Source of the DNA: Methylobacterium sp. DB0501
GTDB lineage: Bacteria > Pseudomonadota > Alphaproteobacteria > Rhizobiales > Beijerinckiaceae
DNA: 64,000 nucleotides
Assembly: GCF_011043735.1 (NCBI RefSeq)
Contig: NZ_JAAKGV010000026.1
Location: 36,059 to 100,058, forward strand
Direction of reading: 5' to 3'
Translations under genes and position numbers: made by a program
In this document: in pieces, positions 50,949 through 60,870 of the stretch
Layout: the number at the start of each line of letters is the position of its first letter
Numbering within the stretch: position 1 is the first letter of the stretch
The notes under the pieces: generated by a model
What the model saw: only the letters and a program-made list of their open reading frames with translations
What the model was told of the DNA's origin: nothing
Databases searched by the model: none

Positions 50949-53932
50949 GGACGGCCGACAAGTTCTGCGATCTCGCCGGCTTCGATCCGGAGCGCGAGGA
51001 GGCCGTCGTCTACGCCCATGACGGCTCGCAGCTCACCCTGATCGAGGTCGACGGCACCCGCTCGATCATCTCGGGGGAGGATTACCTCCACAACGTCGTC
51101 GAGCGCTTCGCGGGCGGGATCGCGCAGATCCTCAAGCGGCCCGGCCACCAGATCACCATCTCCTACGAGTCCTCGCTCAACACGACGAAGATCCTCGATC
51201 CGTTCGTCGCGCAGCAGGGCCGGCGCGCCCGCCAGAAGGCGTTGTCGGTCGAGGCCCTGATCGAGGAGGGCCGGACCGTGCTGGAGGGCCGGGCGCGGGC
51301 CGAGACGATCCTGCTCGCCGCCTGGACCCGGCCGACGGCGGGGACGCCCGACGAGGTCCGCCGCGAGCAGCGCGAGAACCGCCGGGCCTGGCAGGCGCTG
51401 CCCCCGGCCCGCGACGCGCAGAACCCGTTCCTGCATCTCGGGTCGATCGCGGGGCCGCACGGGGCCTTCGTGCGCCGGATCCTGGAGGCGCTCGGCGAGG
51501 CGCGCCTGCAGGGACGGATCCTCTCGCCCGACGACCAGGGGCGGCGGCGCGACCTGGAGCAGATCCGGGCAGCGGTGCTCTACCACGAGACCCCCGACGG
51601 CTGGACGCCCTACGGGCCGGGCACACGGCGCTATCCGGGCGCCAAGGAGCGGCACGACGACGACGTCTCGGAGTTCTTCACCCCGACGGTCGCCCGGCAG
51701 ATCATGACCTCGAACGCCGAGGCCGCCAGCAACATGCGCGCCCTCGACATGGGCGGGCGCCGCTACGCGCTGGCCGTCATGCGCATGTTCCCGTCGACCA
51801 TCCTGCCGTTCAACCGTCTGCTCGAGACGCTGCTGGAGAGCGCGTCGAAGACGGCCGACATGCCGTTCCGGGTCTGTTTCCACATAGAGGCGCTCCGGGA
51901 TGCCGATATCGGCTTCCGGCTCAGGAAGGTGCTGGCGGGCCTGCTCGCCTTCGCCTCGCCCACGAACAGGAACCTGTTCCGGGCTCTGCGCGAGCTGGAG
52001 GACGTCGTCGACAAGGACGGCGAGGCCATCGTCAAGGGGCGCGTGATCGCCACCACCTGGACCGAGCCGGGCGAGGATCCGGGGCTGCTGGAGCGGCGCC
52101 GCTCCTACCTGATGAGCGGGCTGATGACCTGGGGCGAGGCGGTGATGTCCGACGCGCCCCACAACCCGCTGCGCGCCCTGTGCGAGACCGTGCCCGGCAT
52201 GACGGTCCAGGCCGAGGTGCCGCCGGGCTCGATCGCACCGCTCGGCGATCTCGCCGCCATGCTGCCGTTCCACCGCACGGCGGGGGTGTTCAAGCAGGGC
52301 CAGACCCTGCTGCTGACACCCGACGGCAAGCCGATCGCCTACGAGGCGCTGTCGGCGGAGCAATTGTTCTGGCTGACGCTCATCTACGCCACGCCCGGCT
52401 CGGGCAAGAGCGTGCTGATGAACCGGCTGAATTTCGAGTTCGCCGCCTTCAGCGCCGGCGCCGCGCTGCCGTTCCTCGCGGTCATCGACGTCGGCGTCAG
52501 CTCGTCGGGCTTCATCGAGCTTGTGAGGAACGCGCTGCCGCCCGAGCGGCGGCACGAAGCGTACTACGTGCGGCTGCTCAACACCGCCGACTACGCCGTC
52601 AACCCGTTCGACCTTGGTCTCGGCCGGCGCACGCCGCTCGAAAGAGAACGCACCTTCATCGAGAACTTCCTGACGACGCTGCTCAACGTGGCGAGCCCGG
52701 AAGTCGCGCTGCTGATCCCGCGCCTGATCTCGCGGCTCTACCAGCTCAAGAGCGACCTCGAATTCTCGTCCTCCCCGTCGGTCTACCAGCCGAACGTCGA
52801 TCCGGAACTGGACCGGGTGATCAAGGAGCACCGGATCGAGGTGAGCGGGCGGACGCGCTGGTGGCGCATCGTCGACGCGCTGATGGAGAGGCGTCTCTAC
52901 ACGCACGCGCAGCGCGCGCAGCGTCACGCCATGCCGGTGCTGGAGGATCTCGCCCGGGTGCTGGGCGAGCCGATCATGGCGCAGGACTTCACGCCCGAGC
53001 TGGTGCGCGCGGTCCAGCGCGCGCTCGAGGCCGCGATCGAGCGCTTCCCGATCTTCGCCCGTCGGACCCAGCTCGACCTCGGCGAGGCGCGGGTGGTGTC
53101 GATCGACCTGCAGGACGTCGCCCAGCGCCACAAGTCGCCGGAGGCCGAGCGCACCAACGCCTTGATGTTCATGATCGCGCGGCACGTCTACCTGTCGAAG
53201 ATCTCCGGGTTTGCCGAGGAGATCCCGAAGATGGATTTCCCGTCGGACGCGAGCCTCCGGGCGGAATACGTCCGCTACTGGGAGGCCCGCTACCACGCGG
53301 TGGCGGAGACCCCGAAGCGCCTGTGCATGGACGAGTATCACCTGACCGGCGGCGTCGAGACGATCGCCAAGCAGGTGATGTCGGACGCGCGCGAGGGCCG
53401 CAAGTGGGGCCTGGAGCTGATCCTGGTCAGCCAGCTCCTCGCCGATTTCGACACGCTCGCCGACATGGCCTCGACGGTGCTGGTGCTGAACGCCGACTCG
53501 AACGAGATCCGCGAGCAGGCGCGCAAGACCTTCGGCTTCGACGGGGCGGTGAAGGCCGCACTCGAGCGCCAGGTGCACGGCCCGCAGGGCCGGCGCGGCG
53601 CCAACCTGCTCGCCCGGTTCAAGGTGCGGGATAACGAGCGCTGGATCGTGCTCAACAATTCTCTGGGCCCCCGGATGCTGTGGGCCCTGACCACCAAGGC
53701 CGAGGACCGCCTGGTGCGGGACGAGCTGTACCGCCGGATGGCGGTCAACGAGGCGCTGCGCATCCTGGCGGCCCGCTTTCCCGATGGCACCGCCATCGAG
53801 ACGTGGGGCCGGGTGGCCGCGTTGGCGCGGTTCGGTGAGGACCGGATCGCCAAGACGATCGTCGATCAAGTGCTGGGGGAACTCATGAGCGAAGCTCGGC
53901 CCCCGATCGACCGATCCAGAACCGCTGCATGA
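50945..53932 (+). CDS. IcmB/DotO/TraU-family VirB4-like ATPase
   Basis: 995 residues, the large cytoplasmic ATPase of type IVB systems. Walker A is 'IYATPGSGKSVLMNRLNFE' near residue 482; 'FLAVIDVGVSSSGFIELV' follows. Walker B region: 'KRLCMDEYHLTGGVE', then 'WGLELILVSQLLADFDTL', which is the family's HExx..SQ arrangement. Length matches DotO/TraU. It is coupled to the genes on both sides. Confidence 0.9.
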   Translation: MRTADKFCDLAGFDPEREEAVVYAHDGSQLTLIEVDGTRSIISGEDYLHNVVERFAGGIAQILKRPGHQITISYESSLNTTKILDPFVAQQGRRARQKALSVEALIEEGRTVLEGRARAETILLAAWTRPTAGTPDEVRREQRENRRAWQALPPARDAQNPFLHLGSIAGPHGAFVRRILEALGEARLQGRILSPDDQGRRRDLEQIRAAVLYHETPDGWTPYGPGTRRYPGAKERHDDDVSEFFTPTVARQIMTSNAEAASNMRALDMGGRRYALAVMRMFPSTILPFNRLLETLLESASKTADMPFRVCFHIEALRDADIGFRLRKVLAGLLAFASPTNRNLFRALRELEDVVDKDGEAIVKGRVIATTWTEPGEDPGLLERRRSYLMSGLMTWGEAVMSDAPHNPLRALCETVPGMTVQAEVPPGSIAPLGDLAAMLPFHRTAGVFKQGQTLLLTPDGKPIAYEALSAEQLFWLTLIYATPGSGKSVLMNRLNFEFAAFSAGAALPFLAVIDVGVSSSGFIELVRNALPPERRHEAYYVRLLNTADYAVNPFDLGLGRRTPLERERTFIENFLTTLLNVASPEVALLIPRLISRLYQLKSDLEFSSSPSVYQPNVDPELDRVIKEHRIEVSGRTRWWRIVDALMERRLYTHAQRAQRHAMPVLEDLARVLGEPIMAQDFTPELVRAVQRALEAAIERFPIFARRTQLDLGEARVVSIDLQDVAQRHKSPEAERTNALMFMIARHVYLSKISGFAEEIPKMDFPSDASLRAEYVRYWEARYHAVAETPKRLCMDEYHLTGGVETIAKQVMSDAREGRKWGLELILVSQLLADFDTLADMASTVLVLNADSNEIREQARKTFGFDGAVKAALERQVHGPQGRRGANLLARFKVRDNERWIVLNNSLGPRMLWALTTKAEDRLVRDELYRRMAVNEALRILAARFPDGTAIETWGRVAALARFGEDRIAKTIVDQVLGELMSEARPPIDRSRTAA

Positions 53933-54342
53933 CGATGGAGGCTCCAGTGCGTTACAAGGATATCCAGTACCGGGTGCTCGCGAGCGCCACCCTGCTCACC
54001 CTGAGCGCGATGTCGGCCCTGGGTCAGGGCAATACCGGCGATCCCTCGGCACCGCTGGATATCCTCAAGACCGCGCGCCAGAAGGCGCAGAGCTCGCAGC
54101 TCAACGCGTCGAGCATCGCGACCGGCGGCAACAACGCCGGCATCGTCATCACGATCCTGTTCGCGGTGGTCGGCATCGGTCTCGCCGGGATCTCGGGCGT
54201 GAAGCTCTACAAGAGCTCGCAGGACGACAATGCCCGCGAGGATGCCGGCCGGTCGCTGGTCGGGCTGATCGTCGGCTCGGGCATCACCATCCTGGGTGTC
54301 ATCATCGGGGTCGTGACCACGTACATGACCGGTAATGCCTGA
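53929..54342 (+). CDS. IcmD/DotP-like small membrane protein
   Basis: 137 residues. A signal-like N-terminal helix ('VLASATLLTLSAMSALGQ'), a polar region, and two helices ('IVITILFAVVGIGLAGISGV' and 'VGLIVGSGITILGVIIGVV') separated by a charged loop. This is the layout of IcmD/DotP and TraR. ATGA overlap with icmB; last gene before a strong hairpin. Confidence 0.6.
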   Translation: MTMEAPVRYKDIQYRVLASATLLTLSAMSALGQGNTGDPSAPLDILKTARQKAQSSQLNASSIATGGNNAGIVITILFAVVGIGLAGISGVKLYKSSQDDNAREDAGRSLVGLIVGSGITILGVIIGVVTTYMTGNA

Positions 54343-54355
54343 CACGAAGTACCGG

Positions 54356-54394
54356 CGCCGAGCGGAGGCTTCATCGCGAAGACTCCGCTCGGCG
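54356..54394 (+). terminator. Strong hairpin between convergent T4SS operons
   Basis: GCCGAGCGGAG (54357-54367) pairs perfectly with CTCCGCTCGGC (54383-54393), extended by one more C-G pair; the loop can fold further. No T-tract follows, so ordinary rho-independent termination is uncertain, but the location, 14 bases after the last stop, fits a transcript end. Confidence 0.5.
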
Positions 54395-54442
54395 TCCCTG
54401 GTGAAGCACTCAGCTATTCGCAGATCTCTCGTCGCACCTCTC

Positions 54443-55372
54443 TCATCCCCCGTAGCTGGTGATCCGTGACTGCAGGTTCGGGTCGATGTGGCGAAGCCAG
54501 GCATAGTCCGGGAAGAACAGGCGGTTCGCGGCAAGCGCCATGGCGCCCAGTGCCTCGATGGCGTCCCGCAGATCTTCCTTGCTGCCGAGCACTCCGTGGA
54601 CCTGATCGAGCGCCTGCATGTCCCGTCCGGCCTGATCGGTGAGCGCGACCAGCATGTGGCTGGAGAAGACCGACACGAGGCTGGCCGGCATCGCGGCTTC
54701 CGGATCTCCGGCATGGCCGTCAGCCGCGGTCCTGGCGGCCTTGAGGACGGCATCACGGGCTTTGCGGTCCCTGAGTGGCGCCGCCGCGTCGACCGTCAGG
54801 AAGAGAGCGGCAGCCAGATGCCAGCGGACGTCATCGACGACCGTCTCCACCGCGCGGGCGTCGCGCAGGTCGCGCAGCGCCGTGAACGGATTGGCCGCCG
54901 GCGCGAGGACCGAGTTGAGCTGGTCCTGTTCCGTGACCGGCGGCCTGACCAGGCGATCAGCCGGGACGAACTGCCGGCCGATCGCGTCGTGTGCGAAACC
55001 ATCGCGTGGCGCGGTGATGATGACCTCGATGTGCTCCCGGCTGCGCTTGCGCCAGGCGAGAGTGCCGAGGAGCGCCGTGAACAGGGTGGCCACCAGGCCG
55101 AAGCCGACGCTCGATTTGTAGACCGACACGAACGCGAAGGGCTGCCCGGCCGGCATGGTGGTGAAGTAGTTGCCCCATCCCGTGAACCGCCACAGGGTGG
55201 CGGTCTCGGCGAGACGGATTCCGGCATAGACCTGCCCGAGGATCGGCGAGAGGCTCCACCAGACGAGGCCGAGCATGGCCAGCGTGGCGAAGCCGAGCAC
55301 GCCGGCGCCGACGATCTTGCCGGCGTTCCCTGTCGCGGCCGGCCTGCGATGCAGCGCGGTCATAGCGGTCAT
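54443..55372 (-). CDS. IcmP/DotM/TrbA-like inner-membrane protein
   Basis: 309 residues: two membrane helices ('VLGFATLAMLGLVWWSLSP' and 'GFGLVATLFTALLGTLAWR') with a periplasmic loop, then a helical cytoplasmic domain. The end 'RLFFPDYAWLRHIDPNLQ' then 'SRITSYGG' matches the IcmP C-terminal motif 's.eF.WLkpvDR.LWy.lN..GR'. IcmP/DotM belongs to the coupling complex with IcmO/DotL. It overlaps the Fic gene by ATGA. Confidence 0.65.
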   Translation of the reverse strand: MTAMTALHRRPAATGNAGKIVGAGVLGFATLAMLGLVWWSLSPILGQVYAGIRLAETATLWRFTGWGNYFTTMPAGQPFAFVSVYKSSVGFGLVATLFTALLGTLAWRKRSREHIEVIITAPRDGFAHDAIGRQFVPADRLVRPPVTEQDQLNSVLAPAANPFTALRDLRDARAVETVVDDVRWHLAAALFLTVDAAAPLRDRKARDAVLKAARTAADGHAGDPEAAMPASLVSVFSSHMLVALTDQAGRDMQALDQVHGVLGSKEDLRDAIEALGAMALAANRLFFPDYAWLRHIDPNLQSRITSYGG

Positions 55373-56673
55373 ACCGAGCGTCCGAGCTGCGGCTCGTCCC
55401 GGCCGAGCGTCTGCTGCTGGGCGAGCGCCGTCTGCAGCCGGTCGTCCGCGACCACCGCCTTGAACAGCGGTTTGAGCACGGCGCGGATCTCCTCCAGGTT
55501 CTGGTTGGGGGGCAGCAGGGTCCTGGCCTCACCGGCACTGCCCTCGACCAGCAGGGCGGAGCCCTGGTGGCCGAACCGCTCGATCAGGCTCTGGTCGATC
55601 CGGCGCACCTCGGCGACCAGCCGTGGCTCGGCGGCGATCTCCCTGGGCGCACGGGTCTGCAGGGCTTCGGCCAGGGCCTCGCTCGGACCGGGGATCTCGA
55701 TCCGGTTGCGCGCCGCATCCTCCGGTCCCTGGCCGGCGAGCAGCAGGTAGGTCGCCGGGATCAGGACGCGCCCGGTGACCTGGCTGCGCACCGCTTCCTC
55801 GCGCGGCCCACTGCGATCGAGGCGCTCGCCCTCGGCCAGCACGCGCACGTCGACGCGCTGGTTGTTCTGCGGCATGGCGTGGAAGGCGTGCAGCGGCACC
55901 GCCGAGATCTGACGCGCCTCGCGCACGAGGGCGTGGTGGTAGCTCGTCGCGACCACCTGCCCGCGGACCTGGGTTCCCGGCTCCGGCAGGACGATGCGCG
56001 GAGCGCCCATCAGGCGTGTCGCCTCGAACGCCTCGGCCGAGAGGCGCCCGAGCACCGGGTGGGCGCGCTGCTCCTCCGAGTACCTCGCATTGCGGACCAT
56101 CTCGGAGAGGGGCCGGATCTGGCCGCGGGTGGCGAGCACCAGGGCGTCGCGGGTCTCGCTCGGCACCCGGTTGATGAGGGCCTGGTCGAGGGGCTGTTTG
56201 TGGTGGCGGGCGTACTGCTCCATGAACGCCAGAAGGGTGCGGGTGTTGCCCCCCCGGAACGGGTGAGCCTGCCAGAGCGCCGCCATGGTCTGGGCGAAAC
56301 GGATCGCGGGCCGGCTCTCCTTGAGGTTTCCCGGCTCCTCCCGCTTCAGGCTGGCAAGGGCGGTCCGCATATGCTGCTCGATCACGGTCGGCGGGCTGTA
56401 GGCGACGCTGCGGCCGTTGAGGACGATCTCCGGCTTCCACAGCTCGACGGTGCGGGTCTCGCCCGCCCACGGGTAGATCTGGCCGAACAGCCGCTTGTGC
56501 ACGGCGGCGAAGTGCGCCTGGTCGAACTGGCCGAGCACGGGCTCCTTCTGCATCTGGACCAGCGCCCGGAACGAGACGATCTGCTCGCGTTCGGCCAGGG
56601 CCTCCGGATCCCGGATGTGCGCCCGGTTCCTCAGGACGTCGCTGTCCTCGTAGACGTAAGGGTCCGCGCTCAT
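55369..56673 (-). CDS. Fic-domain protein (VbhT-like) with atypical active-site motif
   Basis: 434 residues. The Fic core runs from 'DPYVYEDSDVLRNRAHI' through 'HKRLFGQIYPWAGETRTV' to 'AHPFRGGNTRTLLAFMEQYA' (HPF motif at residues 137-146). Fic enzymes move AMP or other groups onto proteins; canonical HPFx(D/E)GNGR has an acidic residue that binds Mg, but here glycine (HPFRGGNTR) takes its place and Thr replaces the third Gly. The C-terminal 230 residues are not Fic; in Bartonella VbhT this part carries OB and BID domains for T4SS delivery. ATGA coupling joins a 95-residue partner upstream and icmP-like downstream. Confidence 0.82.
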   Translation of the reverse strand: MSADPYVYEDSDVLRNRAHIRDPEALAEREQIVSFRALVQMQKEPVLGQFDQAHFAAVHKRLFGQIYPWAGETRTVELWKPEIVLNGRSVAYSPPTVIEQHMRTALASLKREEPGNLKESRPAIRFAQTMAALWQAHPFRGGNTRTLLAFMEQYARHHKQPLDQALINRVPSETRDALVLATRGQIRPLSEMVRNARYSEEQRAHPVLGRLSAEAFEATRLMGAPRIVLPEPGTQVRGQVVATSYHHALVREARQISAVPLHAFHAMPQNNQRVDVRVLAEGERLDRSGPREEAVRSQVTGRVLIPATYLLLAGQGPEDAARNRIEIPGPSEALAEALQTRAPREIAAEPRLVAEVRRIDQSLIERFGHQGSALLVEGSAGEARTLLPPNQNLEEIRAVLKPLFKAVVADDRLQTALAQQQTLGRDEPQLGRSV

Positions 56674-56957
56674 GCCGCCTCTCCCCGGCCAAGCGCCCGG
56701 CGCGCGTCGAGCGCGGCGAACACCTCGTCGTTGGTCACCAGCCCGGCCTCGGCGAGCAACGCGCCCAACTGGGTGCGCAGGCTCATCTCGTTGCCGGATC
56801 CACGCATGATCGCCAGCGCCTGCTCGGCCTCGACGGTCGTCATCGCGCCGACGAAGGGCGCGAACTCGCTCTCCTCGACGCCCGCGGCGATGGCCTCGAG
56901 CAGGGTCACGGCCTCCTCGCGCCGGGTCACGAGCGCCGGCAGGTCGCGATAGCTCAT
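56670..56957 (-). CDS. Small partner of the Fic protein, putative antitoxin
   Basis: 95 residues, all helical ('YRDLPALVTRREEAVTLLEA', 'TTVEAEQALAIMRGSGN', 'TNDEVFAALDARRALGRGE'). It starts at ATG 56957 and overlaps the Fic start by ATGA, as VbhA does with VbhT. The class I inhibitory motif (S/T)xxxE(G/N) is not exact; 'TVEAEQ' is nearest. Antitoxin function is inferred mainly from position. Confidence 0.5.
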   Translation of the reverse strand: MSYRDLPALVTRREEAVTLLEAIAAGVEESEFAPFVGAMTTVEAEQALAIMRGSGNEMSLRTQLGALLAEAGLVTNDEVFAALDARRALGRGEAA

Positions 56958-57105
56958 GGGTGTCGTCCCCTCTGATGAGCCCGGCCGCATCCGGCTCCGG
57001 GCAATCCTCTCGATCCGTCCTGCGACGGCCCAACTCCAAGGTGTCCTCTCTCCTACCCTTACCCATCGTCGCTGCGGCGCCAATACGATCACCGTGGCGT
57101 CCGCA

Positions 57106-60100
57106 TCACAGCGAGGGGCCGAGATCCTGCCCCCTGTCGAGATCCTGGCGCTGGTCCAGGGTCTGCTGCTGGAGCTGCGCCCGAAGGACGAGTTCGTCCA
57201 GGGTGCCGTCCTTGACGTAGGAGGCGACGTACCCGCCGCCGCTCAGGATCTCGCGCTCCTCGGGCGTGAGCCACTGATCCGGGCCGAGGCCCTCGGCCGG
57301 CGAATGGCCGATCGCGCCATTCGCGCCGAACCGGCGCCCGACGGCCTCGGCGAAGGCGAGCACTTCCGCCCGCAGCTCGGGGGTCGCGACGGCGTCCACG
57401 ACCGCGTCGTCGAGCGCTTTCGTCGCCGGCATGCGGCCGACCTTGGCCAGCGCGGCGGCGGCGATCGGGGACACGCCCGGCACCTCGATCAGCAGGCGCT
57501 TGCGGTACTGCATCTCCGCCGCGCGGCCCTTCTCGGCCGAAGTCTCGAACTGGCCCTTAAGATTGTTGGCCGCCGTCAAGGCTTGCGCGAAGGCAGCCTC
57601 GGCTTTCGCCCGCTCATCCTTGTCCGCCTTCGGGACGAACCAGCCCTTGCGCCCGCGCAAGCCCCCATGCGGTTCGGGATCGGACAGCAGGGCCTCGACC
57701 CGCGCGGAATAGACCTCCCAGGGCTGGCGCAGCTCGGTGAAGATCGCCTTGTAGAGCGGACCAGGGTTCACGACCGCCGTCGTCAGGCGGCGCCGCAGCG
57801 CATCCAGCATCAGCTTCAGATGCGTCTTCGGATCGACGCGGTCGTAGAGAGCTTGCCGGATGGTCTTCTCGTCGAGGGGGACGGAGGCGAGGAACGGTTT
57901 GAGCGGTGCCGGTGTGCCCGGGGTGGCGGTGGCCTCCGATGCGGCATTCACGGCGCTGGCCGGACGGGCCGCGGCCAGGGTCTTCCAGGCCATGGTGAGG
58001 CGTGCCGCGAGGCCGTACAGCCGGCGCCAGCGACCTTCCGCCTTGCGGATCATCGACCGCGCACGCCGCACCAGCGCTGGGGCGAGGGCGGCGTGACCAT
58101 TGAGGCCGCGCCGCTCGGCGAAGGCCGAGGCGAGCGCCCGCAAATCTGCCGGCCGCACGCGGTCGGCGATCTCGGTCTCGGCCCGTTCCAGCCGCGTCAG
58201 GGCGGCCTCGATCGCTGCCAGGGCCGGGGATACGGACCCGTCGATGGTGGGCGCGTTCGCCGACTCGTCGAGCTCGGCCGCGTATCCCGAAGTCTCACTG
58301 GCCGACGTTTCAGCCTCGAGCCGGTTCGCCAGAGCCGCGATCCCGACCGCCGCTCGGCCGGCATCGAGCAACGGCATCGCGCTCGCGCGATCCCGGATCG
58401 CCTCGCCGTCCATCACCTCCGGAGGCTGGGTCAACGACACCGCGGACTCGCGGAATGCGGCCTCGCCGGCATGATCCAGCGTCGAGGCTTTCGACCCGTC
58501 CCGCGACAGGCGCCGCGCCAAGCCCTCCAGGGCAACCGTGTCGAGCGCGGACGACGCCGGGGCAACGCCGAGCTTCGCCCGGCGCCAGTCCGGAACGAAG
58601 TCGGCGTGCGCGCCGTGCAGCACCACCGTATGCCGGTGGCGCGTCATCGCCACGTAGGCGAGGTGCCGGTCCATCCCGGGCGTGGCCAGAACATGCACCC
58701 GGTCGAGGGTCGCGCCTTGGGCTTTGTGCACGGTCGCGGCGTAGCCGTGATCGAGGTTGCGGTAGGCCTCGGCCCGCACCTCGAGCCGCTCGCCGTCGGC
58801 AGCTCCATCCCGATCGAGCCTGACCATGAGCCGGCCGCTGGACGCCGCTTCGACGGTGGCCAGCATGCCGTTCTTCACGCCCAGCGAGCGGTCGTTCTCC
58901 AGGAACAGCACCCGGTCCCCGGGGGCGAACATCCGCTCGCCGCGGGCTGTGACGAACCGAGCCTCGTCGGCTAGCATCCCGTCGGCCTGCAAGACCGACC
59001 GGGCCATGGCATTGAGGGCAAGAACGTCGGCGTTGGTCTGGGCCAGGATCAGCGTCTCGGTCGCCCGCCCGTCCGGCTTCCGGCCAAGGTAATCCGGTTT
59101 CCAGGCCGCGATCAGCGCCGCGCGCGCCGCTTCGCGGTCGGGGGCGAAGCGGACCATGTCGGCCTCGCGATAGACCCCAAGCGCCACTGCCACCTCGCCG
59201 CGGGCTAAGGCCACGCTTGCCCGCCGCATCGCCGGGTTGGCTTGGCGCCAGATCTCGGACAATTCGGCATAGCCGATCGTCTCGGTGATCGCCCGGAAGC
59301 CGGCGCCGGCCTCGATCGGCTGAAGCTGCATGGCGTCGCCCACCAACACCAATTTGGCGCCTCGCCGCTCGACCTCCTGGACGATCCGCGAGAGCTGCTC
59401 GGAGGCGACCATGCCGGCCTCGTCGAGCACGAAGACGTCGCCGGGCTTCAGCAGATCGCGGTCGTTCTTCCAGGCCAGTTCCCACGAGGCCAGCGTGCGG
59501 CTCGCAATGCCGGCGCTGCGCTCCAGTCCCTCCGCCGCCTTGCCGGCCAGGGCTCCGCCGACGACGCGGTGGCCGGCGCCGACCCAGGCGGCCCGCGCCA
59601 CCCCGAGCATGGTCGATTTGCCCGCACCGGCGAAGCCGACCACGGCCGCGATCCGGTCCGGCGTCGTGACGTGGCGGACCGCCTCGCGCTGCTCCTCGGA
59701 CAGTTCCGGCCGAGCCGCGAAGGCGCGCTCCATCGCGCGCTCCGGGACACGGTGGCCTGCATCGGCATAGAGCCGGCCGGTGGCGGCCTGCATCGCCACT
59801 TCGGACCGCAGCAGCGCTCGCGTGGTCCAGCGGGCCGGCGACACCACCCGGCCGCTCTCCGGGTCGAACACCTCCTCGGCGACCGCGACCAGATCCGGGG
59901 ATTGGCCGAGCCTGAGACGGACCGCGTCGAAGGCGACCGGATCGTCGATGTAGCGGAACACCGCCTTGGCGATGTCGCGCTCGTCGAACACGCTCTTCTC
60001 GCGGGTCAGGATCGGCAGCAGGGTCGAGGGATCGTCGATGATGGCTTGGGCATTCCGGATGCGCTTCTGCTTCTCCGCCTCGACCCGGTCGGACACCTTG

Positions 60101-60831
60101 CCGAGCGCGGCCATGTTCACGGCGTGGACGCCGATGTGCTCGGTCGGCTCGATGCGGATGCCGGCCTCGACGTGCGAGCGGTGGTCGATCCGACGGTCGA
60201 GCCCGGCCGCGGCGAGGTGGAGGTTCGCCGTCTCGCCCCACGAGCGGCGCCAGTCCACGAGGTGCTTCATCGGCCCGGCGAGCCGCTCGTAGCGGGGCTT
60301 GCCGTCGTCCCGGTACAGGATGTTGCCGTCACGATCGCGGGCGAAGTCGAACTTGGCCGAGAAGCCGTCCTCGGTCAGCTTGCGCAGCGGGACCATGACG
60401 TGGATGTGCGGGTTGCCCGGCGCATCGTGCAGGGCCCAGTCGGCGACCATGCCGTTGGCCGTGATCGCGGCCTCGACCCAGTCGCGGGCGAGCGCCACGT
60501 TCTGCTCCGGCGTCAGCTCGACCGGCAGCGCGATGTTCATCTCCATCGCGAAGCCGGTGCCCTTCAGACCCTCTTTCCGCTCGACCGCGTTCCACAGATA
60601 CGCCGAGGCGCCGTTCTCGCTGCGCCCGTCGATGGCGGTGCGGAACCAGGCCGGGACCTCACGCGGAAGGCTCAGTTCGGTGTGGGTGACATTCTGCTTG
60701 CCCTCGTAGGAGATGACCTTGCCATTGCTCTCCCGGGTCATGGTGGTAGCGCGCCGATAGGCGGCCGAGGCGACGGCGCTCTGGCCGGCGCCGCTGCTGA
60801 TCACTTGAGCGGAGAGGTGGTAGATGGCCAA
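57106..60831 (-). CDS. traA: Ti-type conjugative relaxase-helicase TraA (MobQ)
   Basis: 1241 residues. The relaxase starts MAIYHLSAQVISSGAGQSAV, with catalytic Tyr25 in 'SAAYRRA' and the histidine triad in 'HDAPGNPHIHVMVPLR'. A RecD-like helicase follows: Walker A 'VVGFAGAGKSTMLGVARAA', 'DVFVLDEAGMVAS', 'LVLVGDAMQLQPIEAG', 'GYAATVHKAQGATLDRVHV', 'YVAMTRHRH'. The C-terminal 350 residues are helical and may include a BID-type signal, as in other alphaproteobacterial TraA. It starts with TTG at 60831, next to oriT. Confidence 0.92.
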   Translation of the reverse strand: MAIYHLSAQVISSGAGQSAVASAAYRRATTMTRESNGKVISYEGKQNVTHTELSLPREVPAWFRTAIDGRSENGASAYLWNAVERKEGLKGTGFAMEMNIALPVELTPEQNVALARDWVEAAITANGMVADWALHDAPGNPHIHVMVPLRKLTEDGFSAKFDFARDRDGNILYRDDGKPRYERLAGPMKHLVDWRRSWGETANLHLAAAGLDRRIDHRSHVEAGIRIEPTEHIGVHAVNMAALGKVSDRVEAEKQKRIRNAQAIIDDPSTLLPILTREKSVFDERDIAKAVFRYIDDPVAFDAVRLRLGQSPDLVAVAEEVFDPESGRVVSPARWTTRALLRSEVAMQAATGRLYADAGHRVPERAMERAFAARPELSEEQREAVRHVTTPDRIAAVVGFAGAGKSTMLGVARAAWVGAGHRVVGGALAGKAAEGLERSAGIASRTLASWELAWKNDRDLLKPGDVFVLDEAGMVASEQLSRIVQEVERRGAKLVLVGDAMQLQPIEAGAGFRAITETIGYAELSEIWRQANPAMRRASVALARGEVAVALGVYREADMVRFAPDREAARAALIAAWKPDYLGRKPDGRATETLILAQTNADVLALNAMARSVLQADGMLADEARFVTARGERMFAPGDRVLFLENDRSLGVKNGMLATVEAASSGRLMVRLDRDGAADGERLEVRAEAYRNLDHGYAATVHKAQGATLDRVHVLATPGMDRHLAYVAMTRHRHTVVLHGAHADFVPDWRRAKLGVAPASSALDTVALEGLARRLSRDGSKASTLDHAGEAAFRESAVSLTQPPEVMDGEAIRDRASAMPLLDAGRAAVGIAALANRLEAETSASETSGYAAELDESANAPTIDGSVSPALAAIEAALTRLERAETEIADRVRPADLRALASAFAERRGLNGHAALAPALVRRARSMIRKAEGRWRRLYGLAARLTMAWKTLAAARPASAVNAASEATATPGTPAPLKPFLASVPLDEKTIRQALYDRVDPKTHLKLMLDALRRRLTTAVVNPGPLYKAIFTELRQPWEVYSARVEALLSDPEPHGGLRGRKGWFVPKADKDERAKAEAAFAQALTAANNLKGQFETSAEKGRAAEMQYRKRLLIEVPGVSPIAAAALAKVGRMPATKALDDAVVDAVATPELRAEVLAFAEAVGRRFGANGAIGHSPAEGLGPDQWLTPEEREILSGGGYVASYVKDGTLDELVLRAQLQQQTLDQRQDLDRGQDLGPSL

Positions 60832-60870
60832 GCGCGCGAACCCCGAGCTTGGCCGTTAGCACGAACTCCA

